Assembly (NCBI GenBank): GCA_964623815.1
Contig: CAZUVR010000003.1
Location: 62,001 to 126,000, forward strand
DNA from: Chroococcopsis sp964623815
Lineage (GTDB): Bacteria > Cyanobacteriota > Cyanobacteriia > Cyanobacteriales > Microcystaceae
Direction of reading: 5' to 3'
Length of the DNA: 64,000 bases
Shown: positions 21,058 through 29,979 of the stretch, piece after piece
How the letters are laid out: the number at the start of each line of letters is the position of its first letter
Position numbering within the stretch: position 1 is the stretch's first letter
The notes under the pieces: model-generated
Database searches by the model: none
What the model was told of the DNA's origin: nothing
Seen by the model: only the letters and a program-made list of their open reading frames with translations
Program-made: the position numbers and the translations under genes

Positions 21058-23169
21058 ATGACCAATTCCCTATATATAAACTCAACGAATCCAGGGAGCG
21101 GTAAAGCCTTAGTGGCTCTGGGGATTCTGGAAATGCTCTTAAGGAAAACTAGCAGAGTAGCATTTTTCCGACCCATCATATCTCAAGAACCTGAATGTAT
21201 AGACGAAGACATAGAATTGATCGTCAATTACTTTCACCTACAACAATCCCTTCAAGATACATACGGGTTATCCTATAAGCAGATTAACGAACTATCTGCC
21301 AAACACCAACCCGACACCATATTAGAAATAATCATCGAAAAATACAAAAACCTAGAGAAAAACTACGATTTCGTACTTTGTGAAGGTTCGGATTATTTAG
21401 GAAAAGCCACGGCCTATGAATATAATCTCAATTTAGAAATAGCGAAAAATTTAGGCTGTCCAGTATTAATTCTAGGTAGCGTCGATGCCGAAGGCACGCG
21501 AAGCTACCACTTTGACCTCGCAGATAGCATCAGCCCGGTTCAGATCGCCCACGACAACTATATAGAAAGGGGTTGTCAAGTAATAGGCATAATAATTAAT
21601 AAAGCGCCGATCGAGCGTCTGCCTGGATTAGAAAGCCTTCTTAGACATACCTTCCCCGATAAAAACTACACCCTCGCCGTTATCCCCTACGATTCCAAAC
21701 TGAAAAACCCGCGCATTTCCGAAATCGCCCAACAACTGAACGCTGAGATACTACACGGGCACGATCGCCTCGATGGTCTCGCCGCTCACTACCTCATCGC
21801 CGGGATGCAATTACACAACGCTCTGGGTTGGCTCAAAGAAGACACACTCGTGATCACCCCAGGCGATCGCAGTGATTTAATCGTCGGGATGCTACAGGCG
21901 GATAAATCGGCGAACTATCCCCACTTAGCGGGAATCATCCTCACCGCCGGATTCAAACCGGAGAAATCGATCGAACGCCTGATCGAAGGTTTAGCCGATA
22001 CGCTACCCATTCTCTCCGTCACGAGCGACACCTACACCACTGCCTCTTTAGTTCACGATGTACAGAGCGGTTTAAGGGCGACAGATCACGATAAAATCGC
22101 CCTCAGCTTACAACTGTTTCAAGACTACGTTGACCTATCGCAATTAGAAACCCGAATTAGAACCGCCCGCGTCACTGGCATTACGCCCAAACTCTTCACC
22201 TACAATCTTGTTCAAACAGCTAAAAAGCAAAAACGTCATATAGTCTTACCAGAAGGTTCGGAGCCACGTATACTGCAGGCGGCGGCCGTCCTCTTGAGTC
22301 AGGATATAGTAGATCTAACCCTAGTGGGCAACCGGGAGAAAATCGCCAGCGCGATCAAAAAACACGGTGTTAACCTCGATATTGACAGGTTAAACATCAT
22401 CAATCCGATGGAGAGCGAAAGATTCGATTTTTATGTTGATACCCTCTTACAACTGCGACAGCACAAGGGGGTAAATAGGGATATGGCCCGGGACTTCGCT
22501 CAAGATGTATCCTACTTCGGCACCCTGATGGTTTACTGCGGCGATGCCGATGGCATGGTTTCTGGTGCCGTACACACTACCCAACACACGATCAGGCCAG
22601 CCTTACAGATCATCAAAACTACCCCGGATTGCTCGGTCGTTTCTTCAGTATTCTTCATGTGCCTACACGATCGAGTATTGGTGTACGGAGACTGTGCGGT
22701 GAACCCCGATCCCAACGCGGAACAATTAGCAGAGATCGCTATTTCCTCCGCCGTCACCGCTCAACGCTTTGGCATCGAACCCCGCATCGCCCTCCTCTCC
22801 TACTCTTCCGGTACTTCGGGCGAGGGGGAAGAAGTAGAAAAAGTACGGCGAGCTACTCTTATAGCCCGCCAGAAGCGCCCGGATTTACTCATAGAAGGGC
22901 CGATTCAATACGATGCGGCAGTGGATAAGGAAGTAGCGGCGCAAAAAATGCCAGATTCTCCCGTCGCCGGAAGAGCCACCGTCTTCGTTTTCCCCGACCT
23001 TAATACTGGTAATAACACGTACAAGGCAGTACAGCGAGAAACTAACGCCCTGGCGATCGGCCCTATCTTACAGGGATTGAAGAAGCCCGTCAACGATCTC
23101 AGTCGGGGTTGTACCGTACCCGATATTGTCAATACCGTGGTGATTACAGCCATACAAGCTCAGACCTAA
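21058..23169 (+). CDS. pta: Phosphate acetyltransferase, long form
   Basis: A 703-residue Pta interconverting acetyl-CoA and acetyl phosphate, close to the length of the E. coli enzyme. The N-terminal third is the BioD-like P-loop domain (SLYINSTNPGSGKALVALG, with CEGSDYL). The middle is a DRTGG regulatory domain (TPGDRSDLI). The C-terminal catalytic domain begins near residue 380 with HIVLPEGSEPRILQAA and contains GMVSGAVHTT and SYSSGTSGEGEEVEKVRRAT. It acts in the cytoplasm in acetate overflow together with AckA, which is not in the window. It is divergent from the RTX gene. Confidence 0.95.
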   Translation: MTNSLYINSTNPGSGKALVALGILEMLLRKTSRVAFFRPIISQEPECIDEDIELIVNYFHLQQSLQDTYGLSYKQINELSAKHQPDTILEIIIEKYKNLEKNYDFVLCEGSDYLGKATAYEYNLNLEIAKNLGCPVLILGSVDAEGTRSYHFDLADSISPVQIAHDNYIERGCQVIGIIINKAPIERLPGLESLLRHTFPDKNYTLAVIPYDSKLKNPRISEIAQQLNAEILHGHDRLDGLAAHYLIAGMQLHNALGWLKEDTLVITPGDRSDLIVGMLQADKSANYPHLAGIILTAGFKPEKSIERLIEGLADTLPILSVTSDTYTTASLVHDVQSGLRATDHDKIALSLQLFQDYVDLSQLETRIRTARVTGITPKLFTYNLVQTAKKQKRHIVLPEGSEPRILQAAAVLLSQDIVDLTLVGNREKIASAIKKHGVNLDIDRLNIINPMESERFDFYVDTLLQLRQHKGVNRDMARDFAQDVSYFGTLMVYCGDADGMVSGAVHTTQHTIRPALQIIKTTPDCSVVSSVFFMCLHDRVLVYGDCAVNPDPNAEQLAEIAISSAVTAQRFGIEPRIALLSYSSGTSGEGEEVEKVRRATLIARQKRPDLLIEGPIQYDAAVDKEVAAQKMPDSPVAGRATVFVFPDLNTGNNTYKAVQRETNALAIGPILQGLKKPVNDLSRGCTVPDIVNTVVITAIQAQT

Positions 23170-23182
23170 TCGTAAATCTCAA

Positions 23183-23210
23183 ATTCTCCTACCTAGTGTG
23201 GCAGGAGAAT
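23183..23210 (+). terminator. Hairpin after pta, possible terminator
   Basis: Fourteen bases after the pta stop lies ATTCTCCTACC, a 6-base loop, then GGCAGGAGAAT: an 11-bp stem with one mismatch. No U-tract follows, so intrinsic termination is uncertain. Confidence 0.4.
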
Positions 23211-23348
23211 GGAGATTCGAGGCGGTCATAGCATTAACGAATGATTAGAAGTTTTTACTTATTAGAAAAGCTAATCATCGATGTAAATAACTTCACCATA
23301 ACCTCTCGAATTTCAAGATGCCATCAGCGAATTTTCTGATTTTTTTTG

Positions 23349-23762
23349 TTAGGGTATCTCGATGCCTCTATATTTTTTAGGTTTGGGAGAGGTTTGAGAT
23401 TGAGGTTCTACGTGCTGGATAGGCATAATTACACCTCTATATTTGCCAACTACGGGTTTTTCCGTAGTTATTAAAGGCTGTTTTTTGGTTTCGGTGTAAC
23501 TAATACCCCGATAAGTTTGAGTTGAGACTGTCTCTCCCGATTCGAGCGTTCGCTTCGGCTTGACCGCGATCAGTTGAGTTACTACTACGATCACGACTAT
23601 CAGTAGGAGCATCTGTATCTCCCAGGGAGCCATGATTAACGCTAGAAGAGAACAGATCACCGTCACCGCACCGCTTAAATATGCTATCTCGTCTTGAGAT
23701 TTTTGCCAGATATAGGTACTTAATGAGGCAATCACCAAGGGTAACAGAAATACATAACCCAT
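23349..23762 (-). CDS. Membrane protein with repeated YRG motifs (DUF4278-like)
   Basis: A 137-residue protein with three hydrophobic segments in the first 66 residues, then a hydrophilic tail. The tail holds three copies of a YRG motif: TYRGISYTET, KYRGVIMPI and the C-terminal KYRGIEIP. YRG followed by a short beta strand is the signature of DUF4278, a small cyanobacterial family of unknown function. Here it is repeated after a membrane anchor, so the tail may display short binding motifs. The gene stands alone between pta and a spacer with a candidate small RNA. Confidence 0.65.
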   Translation of the reverse strand: MGYVFLLPLVIASLSTYIWQKSQDEIAYLSGAVTVICSLLALIMAPWEIQMLLLIVVIVVVTQLIAVKPKRTLESGETVSTQTYRGISYTETKKQPLITTEKPVVGKYRGVIMPIQHVEPQSQTSPKPKKYRGIEIP

Positions 23763-23869
23763 AGCTTTCCGTTGAATTCTTTTCTATTATTATCCCTCTA
23801 TCCGATTCATTCGATCGCTCTATAGCTCGACTATATCTATATTCCATTACATGACCTTGATATTAATTT

Positions 23870-23890
23870 AACTTATATTAAATATAAGTT
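23870..23890. promoter_or_regulatory. Perfect 10-bp palindrome upstream of the DUF4278-like gene
   Basis: AACTTATATT, one base, AATATAAGTT. It lies about 110 bases upstream of the minus-strand gene start and about 110 bases upstream of the candidate small RNA. The symmetry fits a dimeric regulator site, but local AT-richness makes chance palindromes more likely. Confidence 0.3.
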
Positions 23891-23999
23891 TTACTTTGTC
23901 AAGTTTTATTTACAAAAGTTAAATATTTTGTTATATTTATTAATGTAAACCAATATATTTAATAACTAAAAGAGATTTATCACTTTTTATAAGTAGTAA

Positions 24000-24095
24000 T
24001 AAACCTCCGCATAGATCGGACAAGCATTGAATGTAGATAGATTTTTTCATTGAGTTCTCCTACTTAATCCCCGGACAAGCGAGCCGGGGTTTTTT
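24000..24095 (+). ncRNA. Candidate small RNA ending in a strong plus-strand terminator
   Basis: A strong intrinsic terminator (24069-24095) points in the plus direction although no plus-strand gene precedes it for almost 900 bases. A short transcript from about 24000 is therefore likely. A TATAAG at 23987-23992 could be its -10 element. The sequence has C-rich, unpaired-looking stretches (ACCTCCGC, TTCTCCTAC) that could pair with ribosome binding sites. GGACAAGC appears twice (24018-24025 and 24073-24080). I cannot assign it to a named family. Confidence 0.45.
24069..24095 (+). terminator. Intrinsic terminator, plus strand
   Basis: Stem CCCCGG (24069-24074) with CCGGGG (24084-24089), a 9-base loop, then six T (24090-24095). 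The minus strand has no U-tract after the stem, so it does not terminate the glycosyltransferase gene that ends at 24102. Confidence 0.8.
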
Positions 24096-24101
24096 ATGGC
24101 T

Positions 24102-25061
24102 TTAGAGACGCTCGATAAAAATAGCTTCATCCGAGAGGGTAGCTGTTTTCTGCCCCTGACTGCGAGCTTGAAAGCCAATGAGACTCACGGGAGTATCGAT
24201 AAGATCGATCGCGTCAGCCTTACCCGAAAGAATCTTCAAACTATTTCGAGGTAATTCTTTCAGCAACCAGCGGCTTAAACCGAAGATTAAATCTCGTGCA
24301 GTGAATTCTTTCATCAATTCCACACCGTACAATTGATGAAGATAACGATTAGAACGACCGTAACGCCGTAACTGACTCTTTAACTCCTTTAAAGTAGAAC
24401 GGTGGCGGTGATAGACGATCGCGTCAGGGCTATAAACCAATCGCCAATCAGTTTCCTTTTGAATTCGCCAACATATATCCGCATCGCCGCCCGTAGTTAA
24501 ATAGGGGCGGAATAAACCCACCTCGAGGAAGGCGGCTTTTCTAATCGCCAAGTTAGCGGTTTGACCGTAGGGGCAGAAAGGATGTTCCAATAAAAATTTC
24601 TGACACATGAAGTGATTTCTCTGGGCGTATATTTCTAACCAATTACCGCCGGTTAAAGCCGCTACTTCTCCCGCTACTATCCCTATCTCTCGGTTTAAAA
24701 AGGGTTGGATCAATTCTTCTAACCAATCGGTTGCCGGGCGACAGTCGGCATCGGTGAAAGCTAAAATTTCTCCCTTGGCTAATTTAATCCCCTGATTGCG
24801 GGCGGCGTAGGAACTTTGAATATTTTTTTCCATCTCGGGCAATAACGTCAATTCTCGCTCCCGCCACTTGATAGCCGTCTCCCGTAATATTTCCCCAGTA
24901 CGATCGCTGCTGTTATTATCTACCAGTATGTACTCTACCAAATTTCGAGGATAGGATTGTTGTTCTAAGCAGTTCAGCAATCCCGGTAAATCTCCCTCTC
25001 CGTTATAAATCGGGATGATAACCGACACTGCGGGTTGATATGATAAAGCACTATTAGACAT
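24102..25061 (-). CDS. Family 2 glycosyltransferase
   Basis: A 319-residue GT2 enzyme with a GT-A fold. The N-terminus reads VSVIIPIYNGEGDLPGLL, then LVDNNSSDRTGEIL (nucleotide binding), SSYAARNQGIKLAKGEI, and TDADCRP, which holds the metal-binding acidic motif. WRIQKETDWRLVYSPDAIVYH follows in two parts and matches the acceptor-side region of GT2 enzymes. No transmembrane segment is obvious, so it should be cytosolic or peripheral. It is divergent from a hexapeptide acyltransferase, 80 bases away, suggesting a shared role in modifying a surface glycan. The sugar and acceptor are unknown. Confidence 0.85.
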   Translation of the reverse strand: MSNSALSYQPAVSVIIPIYNGEGDLPGLLNCLEQQSYPRNLVEYILVDNNSSDRTGEILRETAIKWRERELTLLPEMEKNIQSSYAARNQGIKLAKGEILAFTDADCRPATDWLEELIQPFLNREIGIVAGEVAALTGGNWLEIYAQRNHFMCQKFLLEHPFCPYGQTANLAIRKAAFLEVGLFRPYLTTGGDADICWRIQKETDWRLVYSPDAIVYHRHRSTLKELKSQLRRYGRSNRYLHQLYGVELMKEFTARDLIFGLSRWLLKELPRNSLKILSGKADAIDLIDTPVSLIGFQARSQGQKTATLSDEAIFIERL

Positions 25062-25079
25062 CGGTAGGAGTTTTTCAGC

Positions 25080-25109
25080 TTGGATCGGTCACTACCCTAC
25101 TACTATAAT
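25080..25109 (+). promoter_or_regulatory. Sigma-70-type promoter for the acyltransferase gene
   Basis: TTGGAT (25080-25085), an 18-base spacer and TATAAT (25104-25109). Transcription would begin near 25116, which argues for the ATG at 25142 rather than the GTG at 25115 as the start codon. Confidence 0.5.
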
Positions 25110-25141
25110 CATCAGTGACAAAAATCAAGTATTTTATATCG

Positions 25142-25759
25142 ATGAAATCTCTATTGAGAAAATTATTATTTTATTTTGGTGTTATTTGGGTTTCACCTTT
25201 ACTGATCCTCTTCGCCGTTACCGACCAGAAGAATTTAATCTTAAGCGATGTATATCGTTGGCAGGAATTATTGGATAGGGAAAAGAGAGGGAAGTTAATA
25301 CAGTTGGCAAGTCTATTACTGTCGGCCTCCGAGTTCAGGAATCTTTACTATCACCGCTTATTTAAGGGTAATCAAGCAGGGAGGATTTTGATGTATTTAT
25401 TTAAGTTGATTTATCGGGAGTGCCCCTATTTCTTTTTGGATAATTCCTGCAATATCGGCCCTGGCCTGTTCATCCAACATGGCTTCAGTACGATCGTTAT
25501 GGCAGATATAGGGGATAACTGCTGGATCAATCAACAGGTGACAATCGGTTACAAGGATAAAAGCGGAAGGCCCAAACTCGGTAATAACGTCCGCATCACC
25601 GCAGGTGCAAAAGTTATCGGTAACATTACTTTGGGAAATAACGTTACCGTGGGTGCGAATGCAGTTGTAGTTAAAGATGTCCCCGATAACTGTGTGGTCG
25701 TCGGTGTCCCCGCTTACGTCATTGAGAGGGATGGAGTCAGGGTTAAAGAATCTCTCTAA
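25142..25759 (+). CDS. Hexapeptide-repeat acyltransferase (serine acetyltransferase / WcaB-like)
   Basis: A 205-residue protein. A hydrophobic helix (about residues 5-24) and a helical N-terminal part are followed by a left-handed beta-helix made of hexapeptide turns: NIGPGLFIQHGFSTIV, DIGDNCWINQQVTIG, LGNNVRITAGAKVIG, LGNNVTVGANAVVVKDVPD and VVGVPAYVI. The His in IQHGF matches the catalytic position of serine acetyltransferase-like enzymes. The membrane-like N-terminus and the divergent glycosyltransferase favour sugar or polysaccharide acetylation over cysteine synthesis. A GTG at 25115 is an alternative start but lies at the predicted transcription start. Confidence 0.8.
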   Translation: MKSLLRKLLFYFGVIWVSPLLILFAVTDQKNLILSDVYRWQELLDREKRGKLIQLASLLLSASEFRNLYYHRLFKGNQAGRILMYLFKLIYRECPYFFLDNSCNIGPGLFIQHGFSTIVMADIGDNCWINQQVTIGYKDKSGRPKLGNNVRITAGAKVIGNITLGNNVTVGANAVVVKDVPDNCVVVGVPAYVIERDGVRVKESL

Positions 25760-25761
25760 TA

Positions 25762-25974
25762 TTAAAGACTGGTGAGCCAACCTACTACGCCATGACCAGT
25801 TAGGATTTCGAGAATGAGAGCTGATATAAATCCTATCATCGCTAAACGGCCATTAAGTTTCTCCGCGTATTCGGTGAAGCCTACTTTGGCGGTGTCGTCT
25901 ACGTACATTTTTGGCTCTACTGCGAAATTGTTGAGGCGTTGTCCTTCTTCTGTGGTGTAACCTTTAACTGTCAT
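25762..25974 (-). CDS. hli: High-light-inducible protein (Hli / Scp), one-helix chlorophyll-binding
   Basis: A 70-residue product starting at ATG 25974 (MTVKGYTTEEGQRLNNFAVE). The single membrane helix carries the chlorophyll-binding signature EKLNGRLAMIGF, followed by ISALILEILTGHGVVGWL. Hli proteins bind chlorophyll and carotenoid and protect photosystem II assembly and chlorophyll recycling in the thylakoid under strong light. Starts further upstream would place the HLR1 box inside the coding region. An HLR1 element 23 bases before the ATG indicates control by RpaB. Confidence 0.95.
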   Translation of the reverse strand: MTVKGYTTEEGQRLNNFAVEPKMYVDDTAKVGFTEYAEKLNGRLAMIGFISALILEILTGHGVVGWLTSL

Positions 25975-25997
25975 GGTCTTTACTTTTGTTTTGTCTT

Positions 25998-26015
25998 TAT
26001 GTAAATAAATGTAAC
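25998..26015 (-). promoter_or_regulatory. HLR1 element (RpaB binding site) of the hli gene
   Basis: Read on the minus strand: GTTACATT, TA, TTTACATA. This matches the HLR1 consensus of two (G/T)TTACA(T/A)(T/A) units separated by 2 bases with no mismatch. It lies close to the start codon, so it probably overlaps the promoter or transcription start, as expected where RpaB represses hli in low light. Confidence 0.8.
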
Positions 26016-26086
26016 ATAATGTTAAGTTATATTGCAAATTTTTAAGAAAAGTTGTCATTCACCACAGAGGACAGGTGGAGGTTGGG

Positions 26087-26473
26087 ATGAGATACAGAGA
26101 AGTTTTTATAACCATAGGCACCACGAATTTTGAAGAGGTGATCAACTTCTACCGGCAACTTTTTCAAGTGTCGCCGAGGCATTATAAGGCGGGGGTTTAT
26201 GGGGAGTTTGACCTGATGGGCTTGAAGTTGGGAATTTTTTACCCGAAAGAATCCCATCGAGATGAATTCGCTAACTCTCAAGGAAGTGGCATGAGTTTTT
26301 GTGTAGAGGTGGAGGATTTAGAAGACGCGATCGCCCATCTGAAAGATTCGGGTTATCCTGTCACCACAAAGATTACCTACGCCTCTCACGGTAAAGAAAT
26401 TTACCTTTACGATCCAGCGGGCAACCGTCTCATACTGCATCAATCGACGCTCAACACCAAACCTTTTAAGTAA
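26087..26473 (+). CDS. VOC (glyoxalase / bleomycin-resistance fold) protein
   Basis: A 128-residue protein starting at ATG 26087, with GGAGG at 26077-26081 as ribosome binding site. It shows the two beta-alpha-beta-beta-beta modules of the VOC superfamily: EVFITIGTTNFEEVINFYRQ with a first-strand start, and FCVEVEDLEDAIAHLKDSG with IYLYDPAGNRLILHQ at the end. The terminal Glu of the usual metal site is not obvious (RLILHQ instead of a xxLxE pattern), so it may bind a ligand without catalysis. The 3' end overlaps the convergent rlmI-like gene by 34 bases. Confidence 0.75.
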   Translation: MRYREVFITIGTTNFEEVINFYRQLFQVSPRHYKAGVYGEFDLMGLKLGIFYPKESHRDEFANSQGSGMSFCVEVEDLEDAIAHLKDSGYPVTTKITYASHGKEIYLYDPAGNRLILHQSTLNTKPFK

Positions 26474-27615
26474 TGGCCTTCGGGGTGATAGATACTGACA
26501 GGGTGATCGGAACTCTGACCCAATTGCGCTAAGATCTTTACGTCCCTGCCCGATTCGATCGCTGCCGCCATCACCGCCCCCTGAAATAAATCGATATTCA
26601 CCACCTGCGAACAGGAAAAAGTAAAGATGATCCCCCCCGGCTGAATTTTCTTCATGGCTTGATAATTAATCCGCTTATAAGCCATGACGGCCGAATGACG
26701 CGCCGAAATATTTTTAGCGAAAGCGGGCGGGTCGAGAATAATTAAATTATAGTCCTCGCCACAGTCGGTTAAAAACTCGAAGACATCTTCTGTATGGACG
26801 GAATGGGGGGCATCTTTACCATTGTTGAGGGCGACGTTTTCTTTCGTCAGTTCGATCCCCGAAGCGGAGCTATCGACGGAATCGACTCTCTCCGCGCCCA
26901 CCGCCAAAGCGTAGACAGAGAATCCCCCCGAATAGGCGAAGGTGTTTAACACTCTTTTATTGGCGGCATATTTAGCGAGTAAAGCTCGGTTATCTCTCTG
27001 GTCGATAAAGAAGCCTGTTTTCTGCCCAGTTTCCCAATCTATTAAGAAAGCGTGTCCGTTTTCTAACACCCGATTATCGGTTTTCGCTCCGAATAAATAT
27101 TGATTCTGGGCTATTTTCGGCATTACCCCACCACTCTTATCATAGATCGCCACTAAACGATCGCCGTATACTTGTTTGAGGCAATCAACGATCGTTTCTC
27201 TCCGATTGTACATCCCCAATGAATACACTTGAATTACTGCCGTCCCGTTATACCAATCGACGATCAAACCCGGTAAGCCGTCACCCTCGGCATTAACCAG
27301 ACGGTAACAAGTAGTTTCGGGGTTTTGAGTTAAGCCCAGTCGCGTTCTTAAAGCGTATGCCTTCTGAAATTTGCTCGAAAATAAAGCTTTTAGATCGGTT
27401 ACTTTTTCGTAGGCGAGAAGTTTAACGGCGATGTTGTTGGAGTTATAGTCACCGAGGGCTAGATATTCGCCCGTCTCGTTGTATACCTCTACTGTATCTC
27501 CTTCTTTAACCCCTTCATCTATTCTCTTAATCGCCCCGGAAAATATCCAGGGATGAAATCTTTTTACGGGATCTATCTTATTACGGCGTAGATATATTTT
27601 TGGAAATTCTGTCAT
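26440..27615 (-). CDS. rlmI: Class I rRNA large-subunit methyltransferase (RlmI-like)
   Basis: A 391-residue enzyme with an N-terminal PUA domain (LRRNKIDPVKRFHPWIFSGA), an EEHEE-like middle part and a C-terminal Rossmann methyltransferase. SAM-site motifs are NTFAYSGGFSVYALAVGA and VDSS; the catalytic region holds LDPPAFAKN and FSCSQ. RlmI methylates a cytosine at C5 in 23S rRNA; this domain order is specific to the RlmI/RlmK group, but the exact target base is inferred. The phrase WETGQKTGFFIDQRDNR is typical. It lies 26 bases downstream of recJ on the same strand, so they may share a transcript. Confidence 0.85.
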   Translation of the reverse strand: MTEFPKIYLRRNKIDPVKRFHPWIFSGAIKRIDEGVKEGDTVEVYNETGEYLALGDYNSNNIAVKLLAYEKVTDLKALFSSKFQKAYALRTRLGLTQNPETTCYRLVNAEGDGLPGLIVDWYNGTAVIQVYSLGMYNRRETIVDCLKQVYGDRLVAIYDKSGGVMPKIAQNQYLFGAKTDNRVLENGHAFLIDWETGQKTGFFIDQRDNRALLAKYAANKRVLNTFAYSGGFSVYALAVGAERVDSVDSSASGIELTKENVALNNGKDAPHSVHTEDVFEFLTDCGEDYNLIILDPPAFAKNISARHSAVMAYKRINYQAMKKIQPGGIIFTFSCSQVVNIDLFQGAVMAAAIESGRDVKILAQLGQSSDHPVSIYHPEGHYLKGLVLSVD

Positions 27616-27641
27616 CGTAATTTTTCTTAACTGTTTTTATT

Positions 27642-29936
27642 CTAAAACTGTTTGAGGGTTTTTTGAATGATCGGGAGGGGAACAGTAGAGAAATATTGTT
27701 TTTGAAACTGTTCTTCGGCGATCGCTCCTAAAAATTCCCGCCATTTTTTCCCCTCCGGCGGAGTTAATTTTTCCAGTTTAAACATCATTCCTTCTCCTAC
27801 TTGATAATTTTTAATCCCGCAACTATCTAAAGTATTTAATCCTAGTTGTAAGGTGTAGGTGCTGAGATTCAGTTTGGCTTGAAGTTGCTCGTAGCTAATT
27901 TTTTTTCTGGTACGGCTTAAGTATTTTGCCATACCCACCAATTTTTTAAAAATCTCTTCTGGCTCGCAACTATTATTAGTATAAGCCAAGGCTAATTTTT
28001 TTGCCTCTTCTCTAGCAGAATAGTATTTAGTTTCGATTTCCTGCCACTGCACGGGACAATTTTGTAGTAATTGTATATCGCATGAAAGTGATTTATTATC
28101 GACCGCGATCTCCTGATTCCGCCAATCTAATAGATATTCATCGCCTACCCTTGTAGTGTAAAAACTGTCCTCGTGGGCGTGTAATTTAAGAGCGATGATC
28201 CTCACCTCATAGCGATCGTGGTAAGGATTATAATCGAGTTCCACCATAGCATCATAGATAGTATTAGCTGCTATTTCATCTTGATAGTGACCCCACCAGG
28301 TACCAGGAAATCCCTTTTTAACTGAAACGTCCCAAATTTCAAAATTTGTTTTGATATAAGAAACTTTTAACCCTTTTCGATCTTGAATATTGGCGTGCCT
28401 TACGGAAGTAAACCAGCATTTTTCAATCAGCAATTTTGGGGCGGGGTTGCCCATTCCACAGGGTTCTATTAACTTCAACTCTTTAAATAAACTCGCTCCT
28501 AGCTCGGCTACACTAACGATTATATCCGCCTCTATCTTTTGAGCCAAATTATTTATATCTATTCCTTGTTGTCGTAATCTTTGATTAATTCCCTCACAGA
28601 ATAGGGGTAAATTCTCAACGGTTAAACTTAAACCCGCAGCCAGAGGATGACCGCCGAAACGATGTAAAAGATGGGCTTGGGATGCTACTAATTGATAGAG
28701 GTCTATTTCTGCGATCGAACGGGCCGAACCTTTAGCAAGTTTTAACTCGGATTGCTCGTCTTCGGCGGAACTTAATAAAATTGTAGGACGGTAATATTCC
28801 TGTGCGATTTGTCCCGCTACTAATCCTAAGATTCCCGCCGACCATTGGGGATCGTCTAAAATGATGACATTGGTGGTAGATAGATCGATCCTCTCTAACT
28901 TTTTCTTAACTTGTTTGACGATAATCTGCTGAAGTTCCTTGCGTCGGGTGTTGGCTAATTCCGCATTCATTGCCAATTCCCGACAGAGTTTCTCATCTTT
29001 GGAGGTGAGTAATTCCACACAAAAAGAGGCATCGCCGTGAATCCTGCTGACAGCGTTGATGCGCGGGCCGATACCGAAGGAAATATCTGTCGGTCGATCG
29101 CCAGTTTTTTGACATAATTCTAGTAATACCCTCACGCCAGGGTGAGAAGAAGCGGCGAGTTTTTTGATTCCCAACTGAGCGAGATAGCGACAATCACCAG
29201 TAAGTTTCACTAAGTCGGCGATTAAACCGATAGCTACCAAGTCGAGGAGATTTTCTAGGGGCTGTCTCGGAATATCGGGGAAAGAGAGATACATGGCCTC
29301 GACTAACTTATAGGCTACTGCCACCCCGGAGAGGTGATAGAGGGGGTGAGTTTCGACGAAATAACGGGGATTGAGGATAGAGATAACTGGGGGCCGATCG
29401 TCTGGTAGGGTATGATGATCGGTGATGATAGTATCGATACCCAAACTGGCAGCGTATTCTATTTCTTTTAAGTTGGTACTGCCGGTGTCGCAGGTAACTA
29501 TTAACCTTGTACCTTTATCGGCTAATCTATCGATACCCCGGCAGTTGAGTCCATGAGATTCGGCGATGCGATTCGGGATGTAATAGTCTAATTGCAGATG
29601 CGGCGTGAGGAATTGCCCCAACCCTTCCCAAAGTACGCTCGTAGCCGTCACCCCATCGGCATCGAAATCGCCCCAGATAGTTACCTTTTCGCCCTGAAGA
29701 CGGGCTAGAGCTAGACGCGAAACCGCTAATTTCATTTCCCGCCCGAAATCGAAGGGACTTTTGGGGAGGTAAAGTTTAGGATCTAGATAACCTTTTAGTT
29801 GTTCAAGTTGTCTTATCCCTCTGTGCCAAAGAATTCCTGCGGCGCGGGAGCCTCTACCATCGGGGGTGTAGCCTCTGACAATATCCAAAAATGCTGACGG
29901 GATTTCAGATGGTGCGGGTATTTGCCAGAGAGACAT
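27642..29936 (-). CDS. recJ: Single-stranded-DNA-specific exonuclease RecJ
   Basis: A 764-residue RecJ (5'-3' ssDNA exonuclease in recombination and mismatch repair). DHH-family motifs are visible: WGDFDADGVTAT, TCDTGSTN, TDHHTLPDD, and DHHA1-type FGGHPLAAG. An OB-fold-like part follows (IEPCGMGNPAPKLLIEK). About 200 C-terminal residues beyond the usual core include a winged-helix-like stretch (SRTRKKISYEQLQAKLNLST), as in other cyanobacterial RecJ proteins. The ATG at 29936 (MSLWQIPAP) is chosen over a TTG two codons upstream. Confidence 0.92.
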   Translation of the reverse strand: MSLWQIPAPSEIPSAFLDIVRGYTPDGRGSRAAGILWHRGIRQLEQLKGYLDPKLYLPKSPFDFGREMKLAVSRLALARLQGEKVTIWGDFDADGVTATSVLWEGLGQFLTPHLQLDYYIPNRIAESHGLNCRGIDRLADKGTRLIVTCDTGSTNLKEIEYAASLGIDTIITDHHTLPDDRPPVISILNPRYFVETHPLYHLSGVAVAYKLVEAMYLSFPDIPRQPLENLLDLVAIGLIADLVKLTGDCRYLAQLGIKKLAASSHPGVRVLLELCQKTGDRPTDISFGIGPRINAVSRIHGDASFCVELLTSKDEKLCRELAMNAELANTRRKELQQIIVKQVKKKLERIDLSTTNVIILDDPQWSAGILGLVAGQIAQEYYRPTILLSSAEDEQSELKLAKGSARSIAEIDLYQLVASQAHLLHRFGGHPLAAGLSLTVENLPLFCEGINQRLRQQGIDINNLAQKIEADIIVSVAELGASLFKELKLIEPCGMGNPAPKLLIEKCWFTSVRHANIQDRKGLKVSYIKTNFEIWDVSVKKGFPGTWWGHYQDEIAANTIYDAMVELDYNPYHDRYEVRIIALKLHAHEDSFYTTRVGDEYLLDWRNQEIAVDNKSLSCDIQLLQNCPVQWQEIETKYYSAREEAKKLALAYTNNSCEPEEIFKKLVGMAKYLSRTRKKISYEQLQAKLNLSTYTLQLGLNTLDSCGIKNYQVGEGMMFKLEKLTPPEGKKWREFLGAIAEEQFQKQYFSTVPLPIIQKTLKQF

Positions 29937-29979
29937 AATCAAATTAATTCAAGTGAACTAATTATAACAGATACAAATA

